A stretch of DNA of 64,000 nucleotides from the NCBI GenBank assembly GCA_028023455.1, contig JAQFVV010006238.1:5154572-5218571 (forward strand). The letters are read 5' to 3'. The notes under the pieces were generated by a model. That model was given only the letters and a program-made list of their open reading frames with translations. It had not been told where the DNA came from and ran no database searches. A program made the position numbers and the translations under genes. The stretch is from Epiperipatus broadwayi. Its lineage: Eukaryota > Onychophora > Udeonychophora > Euonychophora > Peripatidae. Of the stretch, positions 36,029-47,700 are shown piece by piece; within the stretch, counting starts at the first letter, position 1, and each line of letters begins with the position of its first letter.

Positions 36029-36297
36029 CATCTCTCACGCATATATATAATCAATGCTCAGTTTATATTAAGATAGCAAATCTTTATACCTTAATGGACA
36101 GGCTTCAATCCACTGCAACCTCCAACTTTTCAGCCATCCATATCATTGAAAATCTGATGATGAAAACTCAAATCCCATGCTGATGCTAATATTATTGCCA
36201 TGCCCATGTTGACCTGAAGCAACTCTGACCCTTCATGTATAGGACAGTATCCATTAAATACATATAAGAGGGATAGACAGGATACAAGCTTGATATG

Positions 36298-37799
36298 TAA
36301 ATATTTGAATATTTGATTATTAGTAAGCAATTTTAAGGTACAGTTTAATTATTTACTTTTATCCCAATTATAAACATTAAACCCAATAATAATAATCTTT
36401 ACTGGATTTAATGTTTATATCTGGGTTAAGAGTCACATAATAATTTCTAGCCTATCATTAGTAATTATTAATCTATTGATCTACAATGGATAGTATTAAA
36501 GATGTGAGACCGGGAAGTTTTACTGGTGAATCAAAAAATAATAATTTGATGTTGATAAATATGAAACAAATGATGAAGACATATATAAAATACTGATATC
36601 TGGACCTATCTATGAATGCTAGTTAGTATAAAGTGTGCTTAGGGAATTGTTTAATCTTTTCAGACATCATCAGAAGTGGAAAATTATTCACTACAAAAAA
36701 TATTTATATATAATATCACGGAATTACAAAGGTTACATTTTGTAATTGAAATTTGGAACGGAGATAATGAAAACCATATCAATGAGCTACAAAGAGTTTG
36801 TAATAGATTTCAAAAAATGATTGGTATTAACAAAAATATAAAATTTTAATAGATCCTAAACTTTTCTTTGATACGGTACATAGAAGGATATTATTAGTAG
36901 ACTATTTTAACAATAGACATTAAGAATTATAAATATAACCATAGAAAGGTCAATATCTGTGAAAGTTTTAAGTCACGAATTAATCTAGCCTCGCAAAATA
37001 CAACGTAATAAGTTAACAAATGTACATATATAACAATCGTAATATAAATATTGATATAAAATCAATTTCTAAAAGCTATTGTATTAAATTGATAACTAAG
37101 AAACTTTATTAATTAATTCTTCCTTTAATGTAAACATTACTGTAATGGCTTTGATTATAATATTATAAATAAATAAAGAAATAATGCACAGATGAATACA
37201 CTTGAAATTTCTGAAAAATTTCAAGTAAAATAAATTAATTATTTTATAAAAATATATAAATTATTTACTTATTAAAATAATTAAAAATAATTTTAATTGT
37301 ATATATATATTAAGTTCTTTGCCTTTAGGCAGGTTTGATGATTGTTTTAAAATTAAATAATACTTTATGATGCTGTTAACTTACTCATCATCAAATCTTT
37401 CAGAAAATTTTTCAAAATTTTGTCTAATTGTAGCTCTTTAATGAAAGCAATTAATATTATATCTTTTTAAGAGTTTTTAAGATGAAGGTAAGTAATATAT
37501 TTTTCCCCCAAGAAACGTACATTAATTTCTCACAACTACCTTTCAAACAACTTTATTGTTATTCATTTCATGTAGCAATTATGACAAAAATGTGTGTTTT
37601 TATCATAATAGACTTACTATTAGATCATCATACAATTTTTTATCATAAATACTTTAGAATCTTATAGAATATCATCAAATTTTTTCAGTCCATGTATCAA
37701 TTCCCCCAAAATTTTGTTCTACTATATAGATTACCATAAAGGTTCAGAATAAGATACTTAAAACTAAAATTCCTTTGAAACTTCTTAGATGGTATAGGT
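36298..37799. other. A+T-rich sequence, nothing recognised
   Basis: No supported coding region or repeat beyond the start of a third B unit in the first bases. Confidence 0.5.
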
Positions 37800-38750
37800 A
37801 CTTTGATGTTTAAGTCAACCATCATCATCATTTTTCACCATTATCAATCCACAGCAAGATGAAGGTCTCTCCAAGTTTAATCTATCTGTGATCTCTAGCC
37901 TCTCTTCTCCACATCACTTCCAACACATTTTCTCATTTCATTTATCCATCTCATACATGGTCTCATTCTAGGTGTTTTACAATATTTTGGAAGCCAGTTA
38001 AAGATTTCAACTGTCCATCTATTATCATCTCTTTCAAAAATCTGTCTCCCTAACTCTACTTCAGTCTCTTAGTTCTTTTGATGATGTCAGGAAGACATAT
38101 TTGTTTTTTCACCTATATATGTTATTTTCAATCACTTTTTGCTACTCTTAACATGCATCACCTTATACTTCTTTGAGTGGTCAAAAGACTCTGCATTGCT
38201 CTTCTATTAAGCTTTAGATCCATAATTAAGAACTGCTAAGACATATTTATTAAAAACATTTTTTTTCAAACACATTGTCATATTTAGTTCTATTTGGACT
38301 ATTTCCATAAACTAGTATTAAGTATTGAATGCCTTAAAATTCAATATTCAAGAATCTAAGAGTTCAGCTTCTATTCCCATACTGCCACTCGGCAGGCCAG
38401 AAACCCCTGAAGGAGAGAATAATAATTCTTAAAATGTTGTGCATACACTTCTATTACTAACAGTTGAATGTACTTTGAAAATTAAAATAAAGTTACATTT
38501 TTCTAAAGACATTCAATACTCAATACTAGATAATGGAAATACTCCAATACATAATTACAACTAAAATATTATCATCACAAACCTTCAAGAAAACAATAGT
38601 CATATTTACTTTTCAATATTAAGTTATTTCTACCAAAAGGACCCAACCAAGTTTAGTCCTGTGAATAATTTCATTCATTCTGCTTCAATCTGTAATAATA
38701 ATCTGATTAAAGTATTTGTAATTGTTAACTTTTTCTAAATCATCATTGAC
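37800..38750 (-). pseudogene. RTE-type LINE fragment, C-terminal, split by an insertion
   Basis: On the minus strand, 38750-38609 reads NDDLEKVNNYKYFNQIIITD-like and KLGWVL-like sequence, and 38286-37800 continues with FNKYVLAVLNYGS-like, DNRWTVEIFNWLPK, MRWINEMRK and a 3' end near a TCATCATCATC tract. It corresponds to the end of the LINE at 30.7-33.5 kb. There are many stops. A 322 bp block between the two parts is absent from other copies. Confidence 0.75.
38287..38608. mobile_element. Unclassified insertion inside an RTE fragment
   Basis: It interrupts the LINE and is flanked by GTCATATTTA (38277-38286 and again 38599-38608), a plausible 10 bp target duplication. The inside holds a less A+T-rich block near 38350-38405 (CTGCCACTCGGCAG hairpin). 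There is no coding capacity and the class is unknown. Confidence 0.6.
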
Positions 38751-39233
38751 AAACTTTATTTTCATTTTTTGAGGAAATCCATTGAACATTGCTTCAGTCT
38801 TTCCACATCTACCTTTAGTTCTACTTTCTTATTTTTATCTGATAACTCTTTCACCATATACATATTTGTTTTATTGAAAATTATCAATGCTTTTATAGTT
38901 ACATCAATAGGCATTGTTTTTCACAGCTATACATCAAATACATTGAGGAAAACAGTCTAATATAAAACTACTTTTATGGAAGCAGTTATATTACTATGAC
39001 TAAACATATGATTTAGTACAGTGGTAGTGTGGTAGGATCTAGAGTTTAAAGTATGTGATAATGGTTCAACTTTGCCACCTCTAGTATTTGAACTTCATGT
39101 GACCTCAAAAGCAATAAATCATTAGCTTACTTTTTTATATTAAACCTCATATCTTTTAAAATGAGAATGCACTTTTAAAACTGGAATTTCAGCATTATAT
39201 TACTCCATTGTTATCTAAAAACTATCAAGATAT
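38751..39233. other. Non-coding, possible old SINE at 39020-39110
   Basis: AGTGGTAGTGTGG and, 40 bp later, ATGGTTCAACTTT resemble pol III boxes A and B. This is too degenerate to call firmly. Confidence 0.3.
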
Positions 39234-39323
39234 GTCAAGCATTGGTGGCCTAGTGGTTAGCATAGCTGCCTTCCAAGCAGCTGGCCTGGGTTTGCTTCCC
39301 GGTCAACACATTTGACACATAAA
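39234..39323 (+). mobile_element. tRNA-Gly-derived SINE copy S1
   Basis: Positions 39239-39310 are a 72 nt tRNA-Gly(UCC)-like sequence: GCATTGGTGG start, D-arm AGTGGTTAGCA, anticodon arm GCTGCCTTCCAAGCAG with TCC, and T-arm CTGGG/CCCGG. Two acceptor pairs are broken and the T loop is altered, so it is not a working tRNA. It is preceded by GTCAA and followed by TTTGACACAT and an A run. A perfect 17 bp duplication AAAAACTATCAAGATAT flanks it (39217-39233 and 39324-39340), showing LINE-type insertion. The length of about 90 bp is unusually short for a SINE. Confidence 0.92.
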
Positions 39324-39340
39324 AAAAACTATCAAGATAT

Positions 39341-40322
39341 TAAAAACAATTTATGCACGAATGTGATAAATGCCAAATCCAAATTTTTAAATAATTTTTT
39401 CATCACAGAGTACTTTAAGCGCCCAAGTATTTTGAATTAATAAACCTTTTTTTTTTCTCTCTTTTTCTTTCCACCCCATTTTTTTTTACAAATTTACAAA
39501 AACAATTTCTTATAATTGCTTCCATATGTTTGGTCCTAGATCTTTTTATTCCATCATCTCATCCAGAAACAATATGCACCATTTTGAATGGTTTATCAAG
39601 TAGTCAATCATGCAGTTTCTTATGGAGATGATGGTTTCCAAAAATCCTTCTACAATTATACTCAATATTTTCTCATTTTTCATCCTTGTTGTTCATGGTA
39701 TCTTTATCATGCAGCACCACTGCCACATCACAAAGCTTGTAATTTATCTTTTTCATATCCAAGCTATGTCCATGCCTCTGACCCATGTAAAGTCATATTC
39801 CAAACGTTTACAAATATGGATGGATATAAATTTAAATATTAATAATTCTTATTTTTCATGATCAGGTATGATTGAAGTTCACATCTGCTTCAGAATAATC
39901 TTTACTTAACCTGATAAAACCAACATTAATAGATGGGTTAATTTTCATATCTTAAACACAATCTATAGCTAATATTTTGAATTATCAGAATAAATTATCA
40001 TTATTAGAATAGCGTAAATCTAAAACCCAAAAAGGGAAATTTTATTTTTGTTTTTAATCAATTAAAATGATAAATTCCATTAACAAGTCTATATACTGCA
40101 TCTTAAAAACCATATAGTAAATACAACTATGAATGATTGCATAGAATAACCTAATAAAATAAGATAGAAATTTAAAGCTATAACAGAAACCTATTTAATT
40201 CCAATTATTATTTCAAATCTTTCAATTTTTCCAACAAGGCCTATAACAATTTTTTCAATTGCAACATGCAGTATCTTTATTATATAATTAAATTTTTATG
40301 GACATCCAGTTATTTTCCAAAA
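39341..40322. other. Non-coding sequence, nothing recognised
   Basis: No supported feature; T-rich tract at 39440-39490. Confidence 0.45.
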
Positions 40323-40694
40323 TTGCCACAAATCTTCATAATAGTATTTAAATTATTTGTTGCATGGGAGATCACATGACATTTTAACAATGAAAGTACC
40401 AGAGTTGAGCTTTGGTTCAAAGACTTTTATTCATAAGCACATCACTTTGCCACAAATTTTACACAATAGAATTTAAATCATTTGTTGCATAGGAGATCAT
40501 GTGCCATTTTAACAATGGAAATGATAGAACTGAGCTTTGGTTCAAAGACTTCTGCTTATAAACACACCATTTTGTCATAAATCTCTGTAATAGTATTTAA
40601 ATTGTTTGTTGCTTGGGAGGTCACATTAATGCTGGAAGTGATAAAGTTGAGATTTGATTCATGGATTTTTATATGAATCCATCATTATGCTACC
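40323..40694. repeat. Tandem repeat, three copies of about 124 bp
   Basis: Copies start at about 40323, 40447 and 40572. Each contains TATTTAAAT, TTTGTTGC, GGGAG(A/G)TCA, TTGAGCTTTGGTTCAAAGAC-like and a CAT-rich end. The third copy is more diverged. Part of the unit resembles sequences at 43200-43290 and 57600-57690. Confidence 0.8.
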
Positions 40695-42282
40695 ACAATA
40701 ATAATGGTAAATTAATTAAGTTAAAAGTTTTGATCAAAGTGATAAAATAAAGATATTTAGAAGTATTTTTTTTGCATTTGCTTAGCAAATTATGTACTTG
40801 ATAACTCCTGATCTATTGATAAAATTTACTGAATAAAATCTTTGAAAGTACTTCTTTATGAAGACTGACAATAATATTTTACACTATTTCTGATTTCAAA
40901 ACATTTAATATAAAAACTAGCATTAAACAAGGATGTATATCAATTTCAATGTTGTTTTTTTCATATTATGACAATAGGCTTCATAATTGTTTATAAAAAC
41001 TTCCTCACTCAAATTTAAAAAGGGTATAAAATATGGGTTTTTTTTTTTTTCAAATAATATCTCTTTTTATGTAAATTTAGTTATGTTTTTTATTGGTTTT
41101 TTTCATTTAAAAGAATTTTTTAAAAAAATTTTTAAAATCTAAAAAAAAACCACCTTTGGGGGAGTAATAAAAATCTATAAAAAAAAAAAAGGAAAAAAAC
41201 CTAGCCATCAAGTTTTTGTTATTTATAAGCTCTTATTTACTGATATTGCTGAAAATTAAGAATAAAAGCTCCATATTAATCTGATGTAAATGTGGCATCA
41301 ATCATTATAAAATTACAATTGTGCAAATACAGAATAAAAAGATGTGTTCTCATTTTTAACAATCTTGTAACATTAATAATATATTAGATTGTAAATAAAA
41401 ATATTAAATATGATGGTTAATTTATATTAAATTCAACATAAAGTAAAACAACTCTCTTATACACTATGGATAAATAATACCCATATATCAGCAAGCAATA
41501 AAGAGTAGAGTGAATTAATCTATCTGTTAAATTTTCAATTTTTATAGGTTTTCATTAATATTTATAATATTCTTTACAAAGACAGGTCTGTAATTAATGT
41601 TAAAAAAGGCGGAGATTCTCTTTGCTATAAGTTTGTACTAAAAATTTACTTTTGTCTTGGATGATTATCAATCTGAAAATATAGAATACTCTAAAAATCT
41701 ATATATTTTTAAATAGAAAGACAGACTTGGATATTTAGACAGACTTCAGTGTATTTTGAATATGTCTGTTGTGCTAAAACAAATTAATTATCTAAAGTGC
41801 TATAATTACTTTACCTAAATTACTATTACATATAGTGTTGTAATTTTATGAAATGCAGTGTATGGAGGTTAGCCTTTGATTATCTATCAATATAACATAT
41901 GGGTGCTAAACAAAAATTCATTTAAAAGTGTTTGACAGATTGCAATACCAACTGGAATGCTTTTAATTTTACTGAATGTGGTAATATTGAATCTATGGCA
42001 GTAGAAACACATTTTGATTGCTTTCAGCATATAATGAAATTGAAGAGTATCAAAACTTCAATAATAGTATTTTTCATAAATATGAATATAAAAAACACTA
42101 AACCTTATTTAAATTTTGCTAATTACCTCAAAGTTACTATATAAAAGAGGTATATTGTTTTCATTCTCAGGAGAGAACAAGGAAAAGCTATTATTAAATA
42201 ATTTTGGAAGTTTTTCTACTGTTTCAGCACCCTCTGTTGTAAGCTTGAGTAATTAGTGATTTCCAGATAATAATATGATTTA
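40695..42282. other. A+T-rich sequence with a homopolymer-rich patch at 41038-41200
   Basis: No gene or repeat recognised. The patch of alternating T and A runs with an isolated CCACCTTTGGGGG may be a poorly assembled junction. Confidence 0.4.
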
Positions 42283-42648
42283 TTAACTCTCATCCTATAA
42301 ATCAGCTTCTGGCTTGTGTCTTTATCAATGAAAACTGGGATTCAAAGTTGAGACCAATGCATTTGTGCATCTGGCAATTATTTTCAACTTTTGTTTTCAT
42401 AAACAATTTCACAACCTGAAATTCAACATTCTAAAAGTGATAGTGAAAAATGATTTAAAGGTGACTACCAGATAAATTGTAAGCATTTTAATTCTAGATC
42501 TATAGTCCTCATTAATAAAAGCAGAAGTCAAAAACTAATCTAGTCATGGGGATTGATAAATTGTATTACCACCTGGAAAACATGATTATTCAAATTTACA
42601 ATAGGTGGCACTAGTGTAGTAGAGAAAAAAGTATTTCTCCTGTTTATG
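42283..42648. mobile_element. Decayed retrozyme family A fold-back
   Basis: The left arm (42283-42340: CTCATCC, CAGCTTCTGGCTTGTG, TATCAATGA) and right arm (42498-42648: AGATCTATAGTCCTCA, AAAACTAATCTAGTC, AGGTGGCACTA) are inverted family A pieces. Neither ribozyme core survives intact. Confidence 0.6.
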
Positions 42649-42839
42649 TTGTGGTAAGCTGAAAGAATTTATCATCGTTGTGTTGATAATAGTAATTCTT
42701 AAGTCCTTCAGAAAATTTTTTTTATGAAAGTTTAAAAGCATATGTGATGTCAAATAAATGGGAGTACAAGTTTCAATAAGAATGTATTGAATGGCTAATT
42801 ATAAATACAAGAAATATTTGAGATTTATAAACTGCTTGG

Positions 42840-42925
42840 TGGTAGTTTTTTTTTCTTCTCTTTTTTCTTTTTTGGTATTAAATATAAAAAAAAATTAATT
42901 TTTTAAAAAATAAAAAAAAAAGGTT
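42840..42925. other. Homopolymer-rich patch
   Basis: A TTTTTC/TTTCTT-rich run passes directly into A-rich runs. It may be biological or a gap-filling artefact. Confidence 0.4.
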
Positions 42926-43007
42926 ATTTGTTTCTACAAAATCTTTGTGATAAATGCTGGGGAAGGAAAGGAAATAAAATATCTCTGTCAGGAACTCCCT
43001 CCCCAAT

Positions 43008-43046
43008 CTCTGACCATGGTTTCATGCTTTGGCATTCCTCAGAGAG
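43008..43046 (-). ncRNA. Hammerhead ribozyme motif C2, structurally complete
   Basis: Minus strand: stem I CTCT (43046-43043) with AGAG (43011-43008), core CTGAGGA (43042-43036), perfect stem II ATGC/GCAT with loop CAAA (43035-43024), GAA (43023-43021), perfect palindromic stem III ACCATGGT (43020-43013), cleavage C at 43012 in a GUC triplet. Every helix pairs without a mismatch. This is the best-formed ribozyme in the window by pairing, though stem I is short and no outer helix is obvious. Confidence 0.85.
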
Positions 43047-43200
43047 GTGCTAGGATAGCTTCAGATCCTAGACCTAAAAATACCAACCCAGCATTTATCT
43101 AAAAGTTATCTATTAAGTGGAAAATCTGAAATTTTCAGACACCTACATGTCTTCAAATCCAGCTATCCAACTCAAGTAGCTATATGTTGCTAGAGAGATC
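43008..43200 (-). mobile_element. Retrozyme family C copy C2
   Basis: The ribozyme at 43008-43046 is linked to a C-family body (43080-43200) that is an inverted match to 9090-9230. Its limits further upstream are not clear. Confidence 0.65.
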
Positions 43201-44663
43201 ATAGAAAGTTTAAACATTAGATGTGTCAGAATTGAGCCACAGTCCATGATCCTTGAGCTTCAAAACTCCCTGTTTTAGCACTGCACTAGGCAATGCAGGG
43301 TGGAGATAAAATGATCATGACTCTTGATGATGATGTATAGATTATTTATATAATCCGTCCTATATATATATATATATTAGTTATATAATATGTTTAATGT
43401 GTATATTTCTCTTTCTATCATTTTTATGCAATTCATATTAAAAAAACATCAATATATTGACGATGTAATATTTAATATAAATAAATAAATCAGTCTTTAG
43501 CTAGACACGCTGAGTGTAAGGTTTTTATAATTTTTATATTAAATCATTCAAGTAAAATTTCTAAATGATGAAGTTTGGTTTAAATAAAATATCAACTTTT
43601 CACCTTTTTAAAACCGCAGCAGTTATCTTAAGCATAAAGAAAAAAAAAACAACTTTTGACAGCATCACTGTTTGTCAAGTATAATCAAAGAATGATATGA
43701 AATTAGTTTACCGAAACCTCAAATAAAAAGATAAAATTTTACACTAGTGATAATAAGAATATTGTCAAAGCTGTAAATTTTATTTAATATATGAGTGCAT
43801 GTATATCTATCATAATGGTATAAATAAAAATATTTAAATGGGAGTGGGGAATGGAATGAGATAAAAATAAGATATTTAATCCAATAAACTGCCTGCAAAG
43901 ATTTAATATTCTTTTTAAAAAAGCGTCAGTATTACTATATATAAATACTTTTTAACAAATTTAAATTCCAGCCATTTAATCTACTAGTAAAAAACCATTA
44001 TTGACTTTACAGTCACAATGAAATAACCAACCAATAAGTTTTTTCAAGACGTTTGTTTTCCAAGTCGCAATACCTCTCTTCAACTAGCATTATAGCAACC
44101 TAAATAGATTAGGACTACATACTATTCGTGTATTTACAATGCAAAATACTATTAATCTTATATCTTCCATGACAAGAATATACCCACATTTAGAAGTCAC
44201 TCTTAAAATAACACCTACAGATAAACTTTCTCCGTACATAGAATATCTGAATACAATCTTAGAACCTATTAAATCAATATCTAACCCTAACATAACTTTC
44301 CCACAGGACAAATGGTGCTACTGGAATACATATGTACGTCTACACACAAACACAAATTATAACTTAAACTTACCAATGCTAGGCATTTATAATAAGCAGC
44401 TGATATATAGATTTAAATATTGGATACTTAAGCTCAAATTTTTTGATTTTTTACTCAAAATGAACATGTGTGTATTACCAACATTATACTTATGAGAGAT
44501 GAAAAACATACTTAACATTCTCACTATATGATTGTTGTGCCACATATAGTTTAATTATAGTCTTTTTCAAATGCCTGCTTTGCAGAAATAAGAAATACAA
44601 CATTTATATTATACGCATTATGGTGCACAAGGTGCATTTATCTTTACAATAGTAATTGTGATT
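43201..44663. other. Non-coding sequence with one unrecognised open frame
   Basis: 43200-43290 resembles the 40.3 kb tandem unit and 57.6 kb. A 118-codon plus frame at 44139-44495 has balanced composition (an LSPYIEYLNTILEPIKS segment) and is continuous upstream to about 44102, but I recognise no family. It could be a transposon fragment. No other supported feature. Confidence 0.35.
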
Positions 44664-44775
44664 ATTGGTGATCGTTGATCTTTTCTACATGTATGTGATC
44701 ATGTGTATTGGTGATATGAGATGGTGTGGATGGTTGAAGGATGCTTGAAAGTCAGAGTTCAAATCCCCTTCGTGA
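44664..44775 (+). repeat. Retrozyme family B fragment starting at the cleavage position
   Basis: TTGGTGAT, CTTTTCTACATGTATGTG, GAGATGGTGTGGATGGTTG and CAGAGTTCAAATCCCC follow the minus-strand order of the B unit. Homology starts at TTGGTGAT, which is the first sequence after the predicted hammerhead cut. The preceding bases do not clearly match B. Confidence 0.6.
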
Positions 44776-47700
44776 GTATTAATGTGTAATAAGAAATGTG
44801 GACTTAATCAGTGAAGTATTGAATAACTTCATGCTCGCAGATCTAACCGCTTCAGCTTCACCTATTTAATATAGAAAGTAGGTTGAAGTAAAGAAGGGTT
44901 TCTCTCTTTTCTTCCATAGCAATAGCTTGTGGTTAAACACCTGTAGAGGTCCCTACTATCGGATTTTACACGCATATTCTCGAGGTTATAGCCTCAGTGA
45001 ATATTACATAGTAATTCAAGAAATTTTAACATTTTTAAAAACAAATTAGAAACAATAGAACAAAGAGTTAAATAAATCATCCCACCAGACATTTTCACAG
45101 CTACTTGGTCACTTATCCATTAGTGTTCTACCTATTAGTGATATGTATTTTCTGTTTTCTATTTTATTGCCAATGTTTTTAATAATAGTATAAGTCACTG
45201 AATGCTATTGAAAATAATTATTGTAGTATTCTTTCATTAGTTTTGCATTATTTTTTTTCTTTAAACTGAAATATATATATTGTAACGATATATAAATATG
45301 TCGTTACATTAATTTAAAATAAAAACTTAAAAGTTCGCAAATAAAAGTAAAAAACTAAACGCTAAAATTAAAATGTTTGTTAAACGTATATATATTCGCA
45401 CAGAGGCCAAACTTTAAAAATATTTAAAAAAAAAAAAACAAATAAGTATTTGAACGTACTTTTTTATAAAAAAGTACAAGATTTAAAAATAAAAACAGGT
45501 ATTAATTAATGTAATCTGTAAATGGAAATGATTGTTTATGAATTATCGAAAACCAAACTGGCCCTTGGGCTCTTGTATAATTAAAATGATCTGATGAAAG
45601 ATAGATAAGAAAATAAAGAGAAATTAGCTTGACCAATGGAAGCACTAAGCCTTGGCTTGGACCCTAACGAAAGTGATGGATTAGTGACGTTTTGTTGACT
45701 GAATCCGTGTGGATAATATAAAAAGGGAAATACAGTTTTTTCTGACAGTTCCAGCGTTTTGTGTTTGAGAGATGTGGTAGGACGTACATACCACACTCTC
45801 TATAAAAAAAAATGAAAAGACTGTGATACCTTGAACAAGCTATTGCCATCTCCAGAACATTATCTTCCAATGGAGGCATCGTGGGAATTAAAAGCAGAAA
45901 CCTGGACTCTTCTACCGTGAGCTATGAACTTTACAAATTAACAATAACAAAAAAAAGTAATTAAGAACTTTCGTCATTGTTTTTTTTTAAAGATTCAGCT
46001 AATTTAAATTTTAAAATGAACTCTTATTTGATTTTCAAATTAATAATTGATTGTTTAAATTTATATAGTTAAGTTTTGCTAAAATCATTTCCATTTTATT
46101 ATTTTTATTTGTAGTAATATTTATTGTAGAAATTATTAAATGCATTACATTTAAGTTGGGTATAGACGTTGCATAGATTCTTTAGCGGTTGATTATGTTG
46201 TGGTTTTCACAGTCGATTAGAATATATAAGTCAACAATGTCACTGCGGTGTCTTATGATGAACACCAAAGGGTCTCCTGTATTCCCTCAGCAATTGACAT
46301 TATCAATTGACTTTGTATTTTGATCGGTTGTGTTTAATTTGGAATGTTTTTGATCGTGGAATCTATGCAGCCGATCTATACTCAACATTACAAAATAATT
46401 GTATAAAAATAATCTGTGTGAACATATTTAAATGTTAAATTTAAGTCGGGCATGAATGGCTATATAGTTTTATAAAGTCATAATAAGGGAGGGTAATCTT
46501 AGGTTATTCATTTTGTAGTTGAATTGGTTCAATGGATTGGATATATTTGCGCAATTGTAGATGTGGTATGAGATCCGCTACAGGCAGGATTATATATACA
46601 TGCCACACACCTTCTGTTTGCCTATGGATGAGTTTGTAAGATGGCAAAGGACCGCAGTCCATTCCTATGGAGTTTTATGTTTATTGTTCTACTCGCCAAC
46701 AGATGTGACATTCATGTTTGTGGAGAGACAATGTCTTCTCTAATTCTACTTACTGATCAGATGTACATTCCTGACAGTATATTATTTTGTGTTGTCGTAT
46801 TTTCATGCTACATTGAATACATAAATGTATCAGATGGATTGGCACCGGTTTGATTGCAAATTTTTTTGGCCTAAGGTTAAATACGGGATAGAATATTTTC
46901 TTTTCAAATGCAGGTCTATGTAATCTATTCATACTTGACTCACTAAATAAATATTAAACTCATGGTTGTAATTTACTTAAATGTAAAACTAAAGATTAAT
47001 AGAAAAATCTAAAATGTTGAATTTATTCCTCAAAATTTAAATATTATTTTATATGTGCGTAAATAAATATTTTTATGTGTTAATTTCTGGCAGTAGCTTT
47101 TATTTATTTATATTTAAGATATAAATTAAGATATAGATTTTTATCTCTGCGTCTCCACTGAGCTAGTGACTTGGGCTAACGATCTGAATATTTAAATAAA
47201 GTGGAATCTTAGCAGCACGTATCTGCCTACTCTATAAATTTTTCTAGGTTTAAATGCCTAGATGGCGCTCTGTAGAGCAGATATCGTAGTTTGCGGTTAG
47301 ATTCGATATTCACTTTCATTTTGATCATTATAATATATATACATAATAAATTTACCTAACAAAAAAAAATTAATTAAAACCCTTTTTATAATTTTGAAGG
47401 GAAAATAATAAAATATATGTTTCAATGAAACAAAAAATACTTAATAATATTATTATTACTTAATTTAAAACTTATATATAAATTTAGATAAAATGTGCCC
47501 ATTAAAGTATTTTTTACTGATAACTTAATTTTATTTCTGGTCCTTTTTGGGAAGTTATAATTTTTTTTACATGTTGGTGTTCTTGTATGATTCTCCATTG
47601 ACACCTACTTGCATGCTAATCTATATAGTCAAATTTCTTTATTTTCCAATAAAATATTTTTAGGTAACACACAGAAAGAATTTATCCATTTTTCTTTTTA

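Larger units (their letters stand above)
35344..36297 (-). mobile_element. Retrozyme family B tandem dimer, two 477 bp units
   Basis: Units 35344-35820 and 35821-36297 are direct copies of exactly 477 bp by position of the repeated TAAATATTTG start, and a third start follows at 36298. Both encode no protein. Each has a hammerhead motif on the minus strand (35489-35547 and 35970-36028), so the ribozymes are spaced about 480 bp apart. A minus transcript through the dimer could release one unit-length RNA. The unit also carries CTGAGTTCAAATCC, close to a pol III box B consensus, but no box A was confirmed. Differences between units include changes that keep ribozyme pairing. Confidence 0.87.

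Noticed and set aside
35344-36297. CRISPR-like array or satellite reading of the tandem repeats
   Set aside because: The units are 477 bp with no short repeat-spacer pattern, and each holds a ribozyme; the genome is eukaryotic.
39239-39310. Functional tRNA-Gly(UCC) gene
   Set aside because: Two acceptor pairs are broken, the T loop is altered, and the copy has a retroposition tail with a 17 bp target duplication, so it is a SINE.
45588-45612. Hammerhead at TCTGATGAAAGATAG
   Set aside because: Only the CTGATGA box is present, with no stem II hairpin or GAA in register.
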